From: Cryomorphaceae bacterium
GTDB lineage: Bacteria; Bacteroidota; Bacteroidia; Flavobacteriales; Crocinitomicaceae
Length of the DNA stretch: 16,443 bases
Assembly (NCBI GenBank): GCA_021298235.1
Contig: JAJTDX010000101.1
Span: 1 to 16,443 of the forward strand
Reading direction: 5' to 3'
Shown here: in pieces, positions 1 to 7,871 of the stretch
Position numbering within the stretch: the first letter of the stretch is position 1
How the letters are laid out: each line of letters starts with the position of its first letter
Translations under genes and position numbers: made by a program
Notes under the pieces: model-generated
What the model saw: the letters and a program-made list of their open reading frames with translations, nothing else
What the model was told of the DNA's origin: nothing
Databases searched by the model: none

Positions 1-75
1 CCAAAGGTATCAATTTGTAAGGGGATTGTTTCGATTTTTTTTTACTTTTTCAACACCGAGCAATTTTGAGTTTAC

Positions 76-102
76 AAAAAAAAAAGGCGGATGTACCGCC
101 TT
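76..102 (-). terminator. Intrinsic terminator of clpB
   Basis: Read on the minus strand, the arms AAGGCGG and CCGCCTT pair around a five-base loop and are followed by a run of ten T. It starts 22 bases past the clpB stop codon, where a Rho-independent terminator for that gene would be expected. Bases 1-75 to its left show no gene or motif I can name. Confidence 0.88.
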
Positions 103-124
103 CATTTTAATCAGTATACACTCG

Positions 125-2737
125 TTACTCTTCCTCTGTCTCTAAAACCGGTTTTCTGAAAACCACTTTTCCGTCGAAGACATCCAGAACAACTCTTTTT
201 GTTTTGTCAATAGTTCCACTCAGGAGGGCTTTTGATAATTCGTTCAGAACTTCTTTCTGAATGATCCTTTTCACCGGTCTGGCGCCAAAGAACGGATCGT
301 ATCCTGCCTCTGTGATCCAGTTGAAAGCGTCTTCTGTGATGAAAAGATCGATGTCTTTTTCTGCCAGCTGCTGTTTCAATTGATTCAAATGTATGTTTAC
401 TATGTCTCGAATGTTTTTTCGAGTGAGTGGCAAAAACAAAATCGTTTCATCGATGCGGTTCAAAAACTCAGGACGAATCGTTTGTTTTAATAATTCAGTT
501 ACTTCGAATTTCGCTTTTTCTGCCTCGAAAGGATAGTCTTCAGGTTTAACTTTTTCAAACCGATCGTGAATAAGGCCGGAACCAAGATTTGATGTCATGA
601 TGATAATTGTATTCTTGAAGTTGACCACCCGGCCCTTGTTATCTGTGAGTCGACCATCATCTAATACTTGAAGCAAAATATTGAAAACATCCGGATGTGC
701 TTTTTCAATTTCATCCAAGAGGACAATGGAGTAGGGCTTCCTTCTTACGGCTTCTGTAAGTTGTCCGCCTTCTTCGTAACCAATGTATCCCGGAGGAGCA
801 CCGACCAATCTGGAAACGGTGTGTTTCTCCTGGTATTCACTCATGTCAATGCGAGTCATTGCATTTTCGTCGTTGAATAAATATTCAGCTAAAGCTTTAG
901 CCAGCTCTGTCTTTCCGACACCTGTGGTGCCCAAAAAAATAAATGAACCGATCGGTTTTCTTGCGTCTTGAAGTCCCGCTCTCGAACGTCTAACGGCATC
1001 CGCTAATGCAGTGATCGCCTCCTCTTGACCCACCACGCGTTTGCCCAATTCTTCTTCAAGTCGCAAAAGTTTTGACACTTCGCTTTCGATCATTTTGGTT
1101 ACGGGTATTCCCGTCCATTTGGAAACAACTTCTGCAATTTCTTCCGTGTCAACCTCTTCTTTTATCATTTTTGTATGAGCTTGCAATTCAGTGAGCTGTG
1201 CTTTAAGCTTGTCCAATTTTTCTTCTGTTTCTTTTATTCTTCCATAGCGGATTTCTGCCACTTTTCCATAGTCTCCTGTTCGTTCGGCTTGTTCAGCCTC
1301 AAACTTTAGTTGTTCTATTTCTTCTTTGGATCGTTGAATAGAATCTACCACATCTCGCTCGGATTGCCATTTTGCATGTAGGGCATTCCGTTGTTCGGTA
1401 AGGTTTGCGAGCTCTTTTTCAATGGATTCCAGTTTTTTCGAATCATTCTCCCGTTTAATTGCCTCTTTTTCAATTTCGAATTGCATGATTTTGCGTTCGA
1501 TCTCATCCAACTCTTCGGGTTTGGAATTGATTTCCATTCTCAGCTTTGACGCTGCTTCGTCGATCAGGTCGATGGCTTTATCGGGAAGATGTCTTTCTGT
1601 AATGTAGCGTTGCGATAATTCGACAGCAGAAATAATAGCAGCATCTTTGATCAAGACTTTATGGTGATTTTCATACTTCTCTTTGATTCCACGGAGAATA
1701 GAAATAGCATCTTCTGTGCTTGGCTCGTCGATCAAAACCGTTTGAAATCTTCTTACCAGTGCTTTGTCCTTTTCAAAATACTTTTGGTACTCATTGAGAG
1801 TAGTTGCCCCAACTGCACGAAGTTCACCACGAGCCAAAGCTGGTTTAAGAATATTAGCCGCATCCATTGCGCCTTCTCCGCCACCAGCGCCGACGAGGGT
1901 GTGAATTTCATCAATGAAAAGAATGATTTCGCCTTCTGAGTTAATAACTTCTTTAATCACAGATTTCAGTCGCTCCTCAAATTCACCTTTGTATTTTGCC
2001 CCGGCTACCAATGCCCCCATATCAAGAGAATACACTTTTTTACTTTTCAGATTTTCAGGCACGTCACCATTTACAATTCGGTGTGCCAATCCCTCTGCAA
2101 TTGCCGTTTTTCCAACTCCCGGTTCACCAATGAGTATTGGGTTGTTCTTCGTTCTCCTTGTAAGTATTTGCAATACGCGACGGATCTCATCGTCACGACC
2201 AATTACGGGATCAAGCTTCCCTGATTTAGCTAATTCATTTAAGTTTTTGGCAAATTTTTCAAGTGACTGATAGGTAGACTCTTGACTGTTTGAAGTGACT
2301 TTTTCTCCTTTTCTTAAGTCGGTGATAACATTTTTTAAGTGTTGTTTTGTGATTTTGGCATCTCTCAAGAGGGAACCTATTTGGTCCTTTTCTTCAGATA
2401 ACGCAATTAGAAGGATTTCAATGGTGACATATTCATCTCCAAGGGATGATGCCTCGGTTATTGCGCGATTCAATGTGTTGTTCGCATTGTTTGAAAGAAA
2501 TAGTTGCCCGCCATTTACCGTTGCAAAGGATTTTAAAATACTGTTCAATGCCGATTCAATGAGTAAAATATTCGCATTTAGTTTATTAAAGAGAAATGGA
2601 GCAACATCCTTATCTGATTGAATGATTGCTTTAAGAATATGAGCAGTGTCGATGTGTGGGTGAGATGAAGATTGAGCAAGCGAGTGCGCGTTTTGCAATA
2701 CTTCTTGAGTTTTCAGTGTGAATTTTTCGAAATTCAT
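125..2737 (-). CDS. clpB: ATP-dependent chaperone/disaggregase ClpB
   Basis: This is an AAA+ hexameric disaggregase that threads aggregated proteins through its pore in cooperation with DnaK/DnaJ/GrpE in the cytoplasm. The 870 residues match the usual ClpB length. Visible parts in order are: the Clp N-domain (about 1-145, starting [12 protein letters not shown]); the first ATPase with Walker A GEPGVGKT at 204-211, Walker B FIDEIHT at 274-280 and pore loop KYKGEFE near 249; the middle coiled coil that separates ClpB from ClpA/ClpC, about 405-525 and rich in E/K; and the second ATPase with Walker A GTTGVGKT at 603-610, Walker B VLLDEIE at 672-678 and pore loop GYIGYEEG at 650-657. The sensor-2 segment GARPVKR lies near the C-terminus. 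The gene stands alone, followed by its own terminator. No CIRCE-type or clear TAnnTTTG promoter was seen upstream. A minor AAggTTTG-like element lies at 2763-2770 (minus), but no matching -33 box was found. Confidence 0.98.
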   Translation of the reverse strand: MNFEKFTLKTQEVLQNAHSLAQSSSHPHIDTAHILKAIIQSDKDVAPFLFNKLNANILLIESALNSILKSFATVNGGQLFLSNNANNTLNRAITEASSLGDEYVTIEILLIALSEEKDQIGSLLRDAKITKQHLKNVITDLRKGEKVTSNSQESTYQSLEKFAKNLNELAKSGKLDPVIGRDDEIRRVLQILTRRTKNNPILIGEPGVGKTAIAEGLAHRIVNGDVPENLKSKKVYSLDMGALVAGAKYKGEFEERLKSVIKEVINSEGEIILFIDEIHTLVGAGGGEGAMDAANILKPALARGELRAVGATTLNEYQKYFEKDKALVRRFQTVLIDEPSTEDAISILRGIKEKYENHHKVLIKDAAIISAVELSQRYITERHLPDKAIDLIDEAASKLRMEINSKPEELDEIERKIMQFEIEKEAIKRENDSKKLESIEKELANLTEQRNALHAKWQSERDVVDSIQRSKEEIEQLKFEAEQAERTGDYGKVAEIRYGRIKETEEKLDKLKAQLTELQAHTKMIKEEVDTEEIAEVVSKWTGIPVTKMIESEVSKLLRLEEELGKRVVGQEEAITALADAVRRSRAGLQDARKPIGSFIFLGTTGVGKTELAKALAEYLFNDENAMTRIDMSEYQEKHTVSRLVGAPPGYIGYEEGGQLTEAVRRKPYSIVLLDEIEKAHPDVFNILLQVLDDGRLTDNKGRVVNFKNTIIIMTSNLGSGLIHDRFEKVKPEDYPFEAEKAKFEVTELLKQTIRPEFLNRIDETILFLPLTRKNIRDIVNIHLNQLKQQLAEKDIDLFITEDAFNWITEAGYDPFFGARPVKRIIQKEVLNELSKALLSGTIDKTKRVVLDVFDGKVVFRKPVLETEEE

Positions 2738-2958
2738 AATTTTTATGTTTCCAAACCATTTTCAAACCTTGAGCCATTGAAAATTCACAGTGTTTTTAGT
2801 GGAAATTTTGTCATTTTACAGTGTAGAATCATGTCGTTTTGTCTGAATTACGCCATGACTTGAGTATTGAGAAATGAAAAAAAGTCCATATTTCACATGC
2901 GCGTTGTAACCTTCGATACATTGATGGCGTAAAAGGAACAGAAAATAGGCTTTTGCAA

Positions 2959-3480
2959 ATGAAAAATCTAGTTCTTATATTTTCTTTGAGCATTACAGGA
3001 ATTGTTCTTTCATCGACGGATTTTCACATTTCAAGTAGCTTAATTAAAAACTTTAATTATACAATTTTAAGTAATTCATTTACAATAGGCAAGAATAAAT
3101 CTAATAAATCAGTTGAAAACAAAAATGCTCCAGTACATCCTGTAAAAGTTCATTCGAATAAAGTCAATTATATTGTTGTTCAAACAGGAGATACATATCC
3201 TGAAATCGCGAAAGAATTTAGTATGGGTTTATGGCAGCTTTATAAATACAACGATCATCTTTCCTCAAAAGATCACCTTTCTGAAGGGGATATTGTGTAT
3301 TTGCAGCCCAAACGAAAACACTCCAGAACTACGAAACAGCTTGTTCTAAAGGAGTCAAAAACTGTTACGGAAATTTCACAAGAAGAAGCAATTAAAATTG
3401 AATCTTTAATTCAAATGAATAAGAATATTACTTCTGATAATCAAGTATTACCTAAAGGAAGTATAGTTACCCTCCATTAA
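2959..3480 (+). CDS. Exported LysM-domain protein, no catalytic domain
   Basis: A 173-residue protein counted from the ATG at 2959. An in-frame TTG two codons earlier (2953) is possible but less likely. The N-terminus MKNLVLIFSLSITGIVLSS is a signal peptide or signal anchor. A LysM peptidoglycan-binding domain spans about 69-118 (YIVVQTGDTYPEIAKEF followed by LWQLYKYND and GDIVYLQPKRK). A degenerate second LysM-like repeat spans about 126-172 (TVTEISQEEAIKIESLIQMN, then PKGSIVTL). From memory, the LWQLYKYND...YLQPKRK pattern is like the C-terminal LysM pair of Bacteroidota GH73-type glucosaminidases, but there is no enzyme domain here. A cell-wall role is inferred only from the fold. It is divergent from clpB across 221 bases. 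No consensus promoter was found, and a terminator follows. Confidence 0.8.
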   Translation: MKNLVLIFSLSITGIVLSSTDFHISSSLIKNFNYTILSNSFTIGKNKSNKSVENKNAPVHPVKVHSNKVNYIVVQTGDTYPEIAKEFSMGLWQLYKYNDHLSSKDHLSEGDIVYLQPKRKHSRTTKQLVLKESKTVTEISQEEAIKIESLIQMNKNITSDNQVLPKGSIVTLH

Positions 3481-3543
3481 TTGGTTTTACCCCCTGAGCT
3501 AAACAGGTAATGTGAGGTTTTTTTAGTTTGTTGTTGTTTGTTG

Positions 3544-3569
3544 AAAGGCTCCGGGTAACCGGAGCTTTT
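3544..3569 (+). terminator. Intrinsic terminator after the LysM gene
   Basis: GCTCCGG and CCGGAGC form a perfect 7-bp stem around the GTAA loop (3555-3558), flanked by AAA on the left and TTTT on the right. The short T-run and flanking A-run make it possibly bidirectional, but only the plus-strand LysM gene leads into it. Confidence 0.75.
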
Positions 3570-3700
3570 CTATTAATCCCATTTGAGACGTTCCGAGGAT
3601 TTTATATTTTTAAATAGTTGAAATAGAGTACAATAAAAGCTTTTTACAGGCTTATATTCTTTGAAACGTAATTTGTATCTTTATGCTTTGATTTTTAAAG

Positions 3701-5245
3701 ATGAAACCATCTACAGAATTGTTTAAGCTGATCCGATCGTTAAGTAAGTCGGAAAAACGATTTTTCAAGTTGAGCTCAGCGCTTCAATCGGGGGATAAAA
3801 ATTATCTTAAAATTTTTGATTTTATCGAATCACAGGAGTATTATGATGAAGAGGCGCTGAAAGGGGCCTTTCAAAATGAAACGTTCGTCAAACATCTTCC
3901 GTCAGAAAAAAATCACCTTTATAAGTTGATATTAAAGAGTTTGAGGGCTTATTACAGCGAACAATCCATAAGCAGCATGCTCAAACAGGAGATCAAAAAT
4001 GTAGAGATTCTTTATAACAAGGCGTTGTACAAGGAATGTGAGAAATTTGTATCTCGAGCGAAAAAGTTGGCGGAGGAACATGAGAAATTTTATTACTTGT
4101 ATGAATTGCTTTCTTGGGAGAAAAAACTTCTCGAGGAAGCGTATGAGGAAGGGGAATTTGGACGCGATCTTGATGAATTGATTCGTGAGGAAGAAGAAGT
4201 TATTGCCAAGCTCAGGAATTTGGCTGAGTACCAGGTAATCTATTCCAAAATAAATTTGATTTTTCGGAGTGGTGGATTTACCAGAACGGATGAAGAACGA
4301 ATGATCGTTGAGGGGATTGCTGACCACCATTTGATTAAAGGTAAAAATACTGCACTCTCTATTCGCGCGTCTTCAATTTGCTACTATATAAAAGGATTGT
4401 GTGCTGCAACGAATAGAAATTATCAGGATAGCTTTCAGTTCTTCAATAAAACACGTGAGATTCTCGATAAGTTTCCAGATATTAAGGCGGACTCGGGGCA
4501 GAGGTATGTCATGACTTTAGCTCACTTATTGCGTTGCTACATCGACAGTGGCGACTTTGGCAAGGCAGAGGAATTAATTGTCGATATGCGTTCACTTGAC
4601 GGTACGAAAGGGTTTGATTCGATGGATATAAAAGTCCGGATTTTTACAAGTACATACAATCTCGAACTTATGTTGCTTCACGCTAAGGGCGATTTTGAAC
4701 GGGCCGTTGATTTGATTCCATTGATTGAGAAAAGAGAGGTTGAATTTGAGGAAAAAATCAGTAAGGAACAAGAAGTCTTACTTACCTATCACAAGGCATA
4801 CAGCTATTTCGGTTGTGGTATGTATAAGAAAGCGTTAAGTTGCATAAATAAGGTGTTGAATGACAATGAGCAGAATCTACGTCAGGACATTTACAGTTTT
4901 TCACGTCTTTTTAATTTGGTTTTGCACCTTGAACTTGAGAATTACGACTTCTTAGAGTACAGTATAAAAGCAACAAATAGGTATTTATCGAAGATCGAGA
5001 GGAAATTTGAAGTTGAAAATGTATGTATCAAGCACATCAGGAAATTATCGCGCGGTGTGCACAACGAGGAACGAATTTTAATTCTTGAACGTTTGAAAGA
5101 CGAGTTAGAGGAGTTGCTCGGAGATGAAAATGAGCGAGTGGTATTAGAGTACTTCAATATTCGTGCTTGGGTCAACAGTAAGATTTACAAAGTTTCATTC
5201 TCTAATGCGGTTCAACTTACCGGGCAAACATACCTGAATCGTTAG
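3701..5245 (+). CDS. Uncharacterised TPR-like helical-repeat protein
   Basis: A 514-residue cytoplasmic protein with no signal peptide or membrane segment. It begins with a basic block (about residues 10-23, LIRSLSKSEKRFFK) that I recall from a Bacteroidota family of unknown function. The rest is rich in Leu, Glu and Lys with amphipathic helices and Tyr/Ala/Gly spacing like tetratricopeptide repeats, for example around residues 225-305, 320-360 and 365-390 (LLTYHKAYSYFGCGMYKKALSCINKVL). That architecture suggests protein-protein binding; no catalytic motif is visible. A TATCTTTA element at 3676-3683 resembles the -7 promoter box but has no -33 partner at the right distance. The gene stands between a terminator and proS, whose probable own promoter is at 5298. 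The reading frame is certain; function is unknown. Confidence 0.85.
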   Translation: MKPSTELFKLIRSLSKSEKRFFKLSSALQSGDKNYLKIFDFIESQEYYDEEALKGAFQNETFVKHLPSEKNHLYKLILKSLRAYYSEQSISSMLKQEIKNVEILYNKALYKECEKFVSRAKKLAEEHEKFYYLYELLSWEKKLLEEAYEEGEFGRDLDELIREEEEVIAKLRNLAEYQVIYSKINLIFRSGGFTRTDEERMIVEGIADHHLIKGKNTALSIRASSICYYIKGLCAATNRNYQDSFQFFNKTREILDKFPDIKADSGQRYVMTLAHLLRCYIDSGDFGKAEELIVDMRSLDGTKGFDSMDIKVRIFTSTYNLELMLLHAKGDFERAVDLIPLIEKREVEFEEKISKEQEVLLTYHKAYSYFGCGMYKKALSCINKVLNDNEQNLRQDIYSFSRLFNLVLHLELENYDFLEYSIKATNRYLSKIERKFEVENVCIKHIRKLSRGVHNEERILILERLKDELEELLGDENERVVLEYFNIRAWVNSKIYKVSFSNAVQLTGQTYLNR

Positions 5246-5274
5246 ATAAACTTGACTTTTCATTTGAATTTCGG

Positions 5275-5305
5275 TCGAATGTCACGAGAGAAATTTGTAG
5301 TTTTG
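5275..5305 (+). promoter_or_regulatory. Probable proS promoter
   Basis: TAGTTTTG at 5298-5305 is an exact match to the Bacteroidota -7 consensus TAnnTTTG. The best -33 candidate is only TCG at 5275-5277, 20 bases upstream. Transcription would start near 5312, giving a leader of about 15 bases before the proS ATG, as is common in this phylum. Confidence 0.5.
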
Positions 5306-5326
5306 ACATTCATTTAGCTTCTTTTT

Positions 5327-6799
5327 ATGGCGCAAAAATATACTACCCGACAAGAGGATTATTCCAAATGGTACAATGAGTTGGTGTATCGGGCAGATTT
5401 GGCAGAGCATTCAGATGTTCGTGGGTGTATGGTGATCAAGCCATACGGTTACGCTATCTGGGAAAAAATGAGAGATATTTTGGATGCAAAATTCAAAGAA
5501 ACAGGACATTCAAATGCCTATTTTCCATTGTTTATTCCAAAATCTTATCTTTCCAAAGAAGCAAGTCATGTAGATGGTTTTGCTAAAGAATGTGCTGTAG
5601 TTACGCATTATCGCTTGAAAAATGCGGAAGATGGGAGTGGAGTAGTGGTTGACCCAACGGCTAAGCTGGAAGAAGAATTGATTGTTCGCCCAACTTCTGA
5701 AACGATTATATGGAACTCGTACAAAAATTGGATCCAATCCTACCGTGATCTGCCTATTTTGATAAATCAATGGGCGAATGTTGTTCGATGGGAAATGCGC
5801 ACCAGATTGTTTTTACGCACAGCTGAGTTTCTTTGGCAGGAAGGACATACTGCACATGCAACACGTGAGGAAGCAATTCAAGAGGCCGAGCTCATGTTGG
5901 ATGTCTATGCTGATTTTGCTGAAAATTACATGGCGATGCCTGTTTTAAAAGGTCGGAAAACTGAAAGCGAACGTTTTGCAGGTGCGGATGATACACTATG
6001 TATCGAGGCTATGATGCAGGATGGAAAAGCGTTACAAGCAGGTACATCTCATTTTTTAGGACAAAATTTTGCCAAGGCTTTTGAAGTGAAGTATGCTGAT
6101 AAGGAGGGCAAACTTGAATATGTTTGGGCAACTTCATGGGGTGTTTCCACTCGCTTGATGGGTGCTCTGATTATGACGCATTCAGACGATGAAGGTTTAG
6201 TTCTACCACCTGCTTTGGCTCCTATTCAGGTTGTCGCAGTTCCTATTTACCGATCAGAGGAAGAATTAAATGCGATATCAGAAAAGATTGAATCGCTTGG
6301 CGCGAAATTGAAACAGCTTGGGATTTCGTTCAAATATGATAAAGACGACAATAAGCGACCAGGATGGAAATTTGCAGAATACGAGGCAAAAGGAGTTCCA
6401 GTGAGATTGGCAATGGGACCTCGTGACCTAGAGAATGGAAAAGTAGAGGTGGCAAGAAGAGATAATAAGACGAAGGAGGTGGTAGATTTTGAATCTGTTG
6501 ATGTTTATATTTCGTCTTTGCTGAAGGAAATCCAACAAAATCTTCTACAAAAAGCAGCTGATTTCAGGGCTTCAAAAATGAGATCTGTTAATTCTTATGA
6601 TGAGTTCAAATCATCCATTGATGAAGGGGGGTTCTTCCTTGCTCACTGGGATGGGACTAAGGAAACTGAGTCAAAAATAAAAGAGGAAACACAAGCGACC
6701 ATTCGCTGTATACTTCTGGGTCAGCCGGATGAATCAGGAACTTGTATGGTTACCGGAAAACCATCTTCACGCAGAGTTGTTTTTGCAAAAGCTTACTAA
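5327..6799 (+). CDS. proS: Prolyl-tRNA synthetase, eukaryote/archaeal-like type
   Basis: A class II synthetase that charges tRNA-Pro with proline. At 490 residues, without the large editing insertion of the E. coli type, it belongs to the shorter class that also includes Thermus ProRS. The TSE loop RPTSETII is at 121-128. Motif 2 ([20 protein letters not shown]) starts at 154. Motif 3 ([17 protein letters not shown]) has its Arg at 276. The anticodon-binding domain begins near 297 ([12 protein letters not shown]). The C-terminal domain ends in FAKAY, with the terminal Tyr typical of this class. Of the four zinc ligands expected there by spacing (C-x4-C...C-x2-C), only Cys473 remains; the others are Asp442, Thr447 and Thr476, so zinc is probably not bound. 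The next, broken gene starts 4 bases after the stop and was probably co-transcribed. Confidence 0.97.
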   Translation: MAQKYTTRQEDYSKWYNELVYRADLAEHSDVRGCMVIKPYGYAIWEKMRDILDAKFKETGHSNAYFPLFIPKSYLSKEASHVDGFAKECAVVTHYRLKNAEDGSGVVVDPTAKLEEELIVRPTSETIIWNSYKNWIQSYRDLPILINQWANVVRWEMRTRLFLRTAEFLWQEGHTAHATREEAIQEAELMLDVYADFAENYMAMPVLKGRKTESERFAGADDTLCIEAMMQDGKALQAGTSHFLGQNFAKAFEVKYADKEGKLEYVWATSWGVSTRLMGALIMTHSDDEGLVLPPALAPIQVVAVPIYRSEEELNAISEKIESLGAKLKQLGISFKYDKDDNKRPGWKFAEYEAKGVPVRLAMGPRDLENGKVEVARRDNKTKEVVDFESVDVYISSLLKEIQQNLLQKAADFRASKMRSVNSYDEFKSSIDEGGFFLAHWDGTKETESKIKEETQATIRCILLGQPDESGTCMVTGKPSSRRVVFAKAY

Positions 6800-6802
6800 A
6801 TT

Positions 6803-7355
6803 ATGGCAAAGAAAGATCAGATGGCGGAAAATCGTCAGGCAATTGTAAATTTATTGGTGAACAAGGCCGCATTAAAGCAAGATATAGCAGAGGATGTCAA
6901 GGAGGTCTTTGCAATGTTCAAACGTGTCATTGGAGAGGAGTTGAGCTCGTTGAAAGAAAAAGTGAATGACCCTAGAATCCGCCTATTTCATAAGGAAATT
7001 GGACATCTACAACTTTTTGGCTCAGTCATTCATTCAGAACAGGGTTCACGACGAGGGGTATCTCATTGCTAGAATCTTCGTGAATAAAGAGGGGCACTTT
7101 ATGATTGAAGGCAAAGGCCAGCTCGGTTATTTGTTCCGTGATATAGAAAATATAGTGCTTTCAGAGGATGCGGTTCGTGCTATTGTGCAACTTTCTTTTG
7201 TTTTCGCTATTGAATTTGATCTGCTTGTTCCTCCGTATGAATTTATTGCTGCAATGACGGTTGGAGAAGCCCTAGTGATTAGCAACAATCTTCAGATTCA
7301 AACTGGCAAGCGACTAGGGTTTAAAATGAAAAATGAGGATAACGAAATTTTTTAA
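6803..7355 (+). pseudogene. Frameshifted conserved gene downstream of proS
   Basis: Two overlapping frames look like halves of one protein. The first (ATG 6803, stop 7070-7072) starts MAKKDQMAENRQAIVNLLVN and is plausible to about residue 58 (VNDPR, codon 6974-6976), then ends in an unlikely tail. The other frame carries a coherent sequence from about 6978 (SAYFIRKLDIYNFLAQSF) through NRVHDEGYLIARIFVNKEGHF to the stop at 7353-7355. Removing one base near 6977 joins them as DPRSAYF and gives about 183 residues. From memory this resembles a Bacteroidota family of unknown function of roughly 200 residues, with further sequence between the helical N-terminus and the IYNFLADSF-like block. If so, an internal deletion may accompany the frameshift. 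Alternatives are a sequencing error, programmed frameshifting, or two separate small genes (the second from ATG 6966). Confidence 0.62.
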
Positions 7356-7372
7356 AAAAATCGTTACGCTCA

Positions 7373-7402
7373 TTGAGTTTACGGAAATTCAAACTATATT
7401 TG
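7373..7402 (+). promoter_or_regulatory. Consensus promoter of the tRNA-Glu/rpsT unit
   Basis: TTG at 7373-7375, then 19 bases, then TATATTTG at 7395-7402, is an exact match to the Bacteroidota primary-sigma promoter (TTG-N19-TAnnTTTG). Transcription should start near 7408-7410. It is the only strong promoter seen before tRNA-Glu and rpsT. Confidence 0.85.
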
Positions 7403-7421
7403 CACTCCCAAATTTTTGGGT

Positions 7422-7437
7422 TTCTCCTATGGGCTGC
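7422..7437 (+). repeat. Remnant of a second tRNA-Glu 3' end
   Basis: The 16 bases TTCTCCTATGGGCTGC are identical to 7513-7528, the T-arm and acceptor end of the intact tRNA-Glu 91 bases downstream. The remnant lies directly behind the promoter and is preceded by GG. This is what would remain if the body of the first of two tandem tRNA-Glu genes had been deleted. It cannot fold into a tRNA on its own. Confidence 0.75.
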
Positions 7438-7458
7438 CAAATAAATTATTTATTTGGC
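7436..7458 (+). repeat. Perfect inverted repeat touching the tRNA 5' end
   Basis: GCCAAATAAAT (7436-7446) and ATTTATTTGGC (7448-7458) are exact reverse complements around a single T at 7447. The right arm takes in the first three bases of the tRNA (GGC at 7456-7458). In the primary transcript it could form a hairpin of about ten pairs next to the RNase P cleavage site. Whether this is functional, or a by-product of the tandem tRNA remnant, is unknown. Confidence 0.7.
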
Positions 7459-7527
7459 CCATTCGTCTAGTGGTCAGGACGCAAGGTTTTCATCCTTGAA
7501 ACAGGAGTTCGATTCTCCTATGGGCTG
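7456..7527 (+). tRNA. tRNA-Glu (anticodon UUC)
   Basis: A full 72-nt cloverleaf can be drawn. The acceptor stem GGCCCAT/ATGGGCT (first pair G-U) is followed by discriminator G7527. The D-stem is GTCT/GGAC, and the anticodon stem is CAAGG/CCTTG with loop TTTTCAT, placing TTC at 7489-7491. The variable loop is 4 nt, and the T-stem AGGAG/CTCCT closes loop TTCGATT. CCA is not fully encoded, since CAT follows. rpsT starts 25 bases downstream with no terminator between, so the two are probably one transcript. Confidence 0.97.
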
Positions 7528-7552
7528 CATTTAACTTTATAAAACAAATAAA

Positions 7553-7804
7553 ATGGCGAACCATAAATCGGCTTTAAAAAGAATCAGATCGAATGACACG
7601 AAGCGTCTTCGAAACAAATACCAGCACAAGACAACTCGTAATGCTGTTCGAAATCTTCGTGCCTTAACAGACAAGAAGGAGGCGCTCGAATTGTTTCCAC
7701 GGGTTGCTGCAATGTTAGACAAGCTTGCGAAGAATAATGTTATTCACAAGAACAAAGCTGCTAACTTGAAGTCAGGACTTCAAATTGCGGTGAACAAACT
7801 CTAA
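7553..7804 (+). CDS. rpsT: 30S ribosomal protein S20
   Basis: A small basic protein of the 30S subunit that binds 16S rRNA during early assembly. Its 83 residues, start [21 protein letters not shown], high Lys/Arg content and C-terminal [12 protein letters not shown] are diagnostic for S20. It has no separate promoter in the 25 bases after tRNA-Glu and is probably expressed from the promoter at 7373-7402, with the tRNA cut out of the shared transcript. A strong terminator follows 22 bases after the stop. Confidence 0.97.
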   Translation: MANHKSALKRIRSNDTKRLRNKYQHKTTRNAVRNLRALTDKKEALELFPRVAAMLDKLAKNNVIHKNKAANLKSGLQIAVNKL

Positions 7805-7826
7805 GATTGGTGTTTGACAAGATACG

Positions 7827-7849
7827 AAGGGGCTTTGGCCCCTTTTTTT
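7827..7849 (+). terminator. Intrinsic terminator of rpsT
   Basis: AAGGGGC pairs with GCCCCTT around the loop TTTG, and the last two T of the arm run into a stretch of seven T (7843-7849). It separates rpsT from the porin-like gene. Confidence 0.93.
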
Positions 7850-7871
7850 ATATCTTCAACCGAACAATTTT

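Noticed and set aside
668..2621. Several plus-strand open frames of 60-118 codons within the clpB interval
   Set aside because: All lie antisense to the well-supported clpB coding sequence, have no recognisable domains and show composition expected of a shadow frame.
3480..3535. CCTG...CAGG hairpin with a later run of seven T as a first terminator after the LysM gene
   Set aside because: The stem is only four pairs and the T-run is separated from it by about ten bases; the hairpin at 3544-3569 is much stronger.
3932..5175. Minus-strand frames inside the 514-residue gene
   Set aside because: They are antisense to an intact long gene and have no motifs, promoter or start context.
7341..7365. 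A/T palindrome (ATTTTTTAAAAAAAT) at the end of the broken gene as a terminator
   Set aside because: It has no G/C pairs, so it would not form a stable terminator stem; I treat it as chance A/T-rich sequence.
7422..7528. tRNA 3'-end duplication as an integration (att) site of a mobile element
   Set aside because: The two copies are only 91 bases apart with no integrase or cargo, and the extra copy is upstream of the tRNA; a tandem-gene remnant explains it better.
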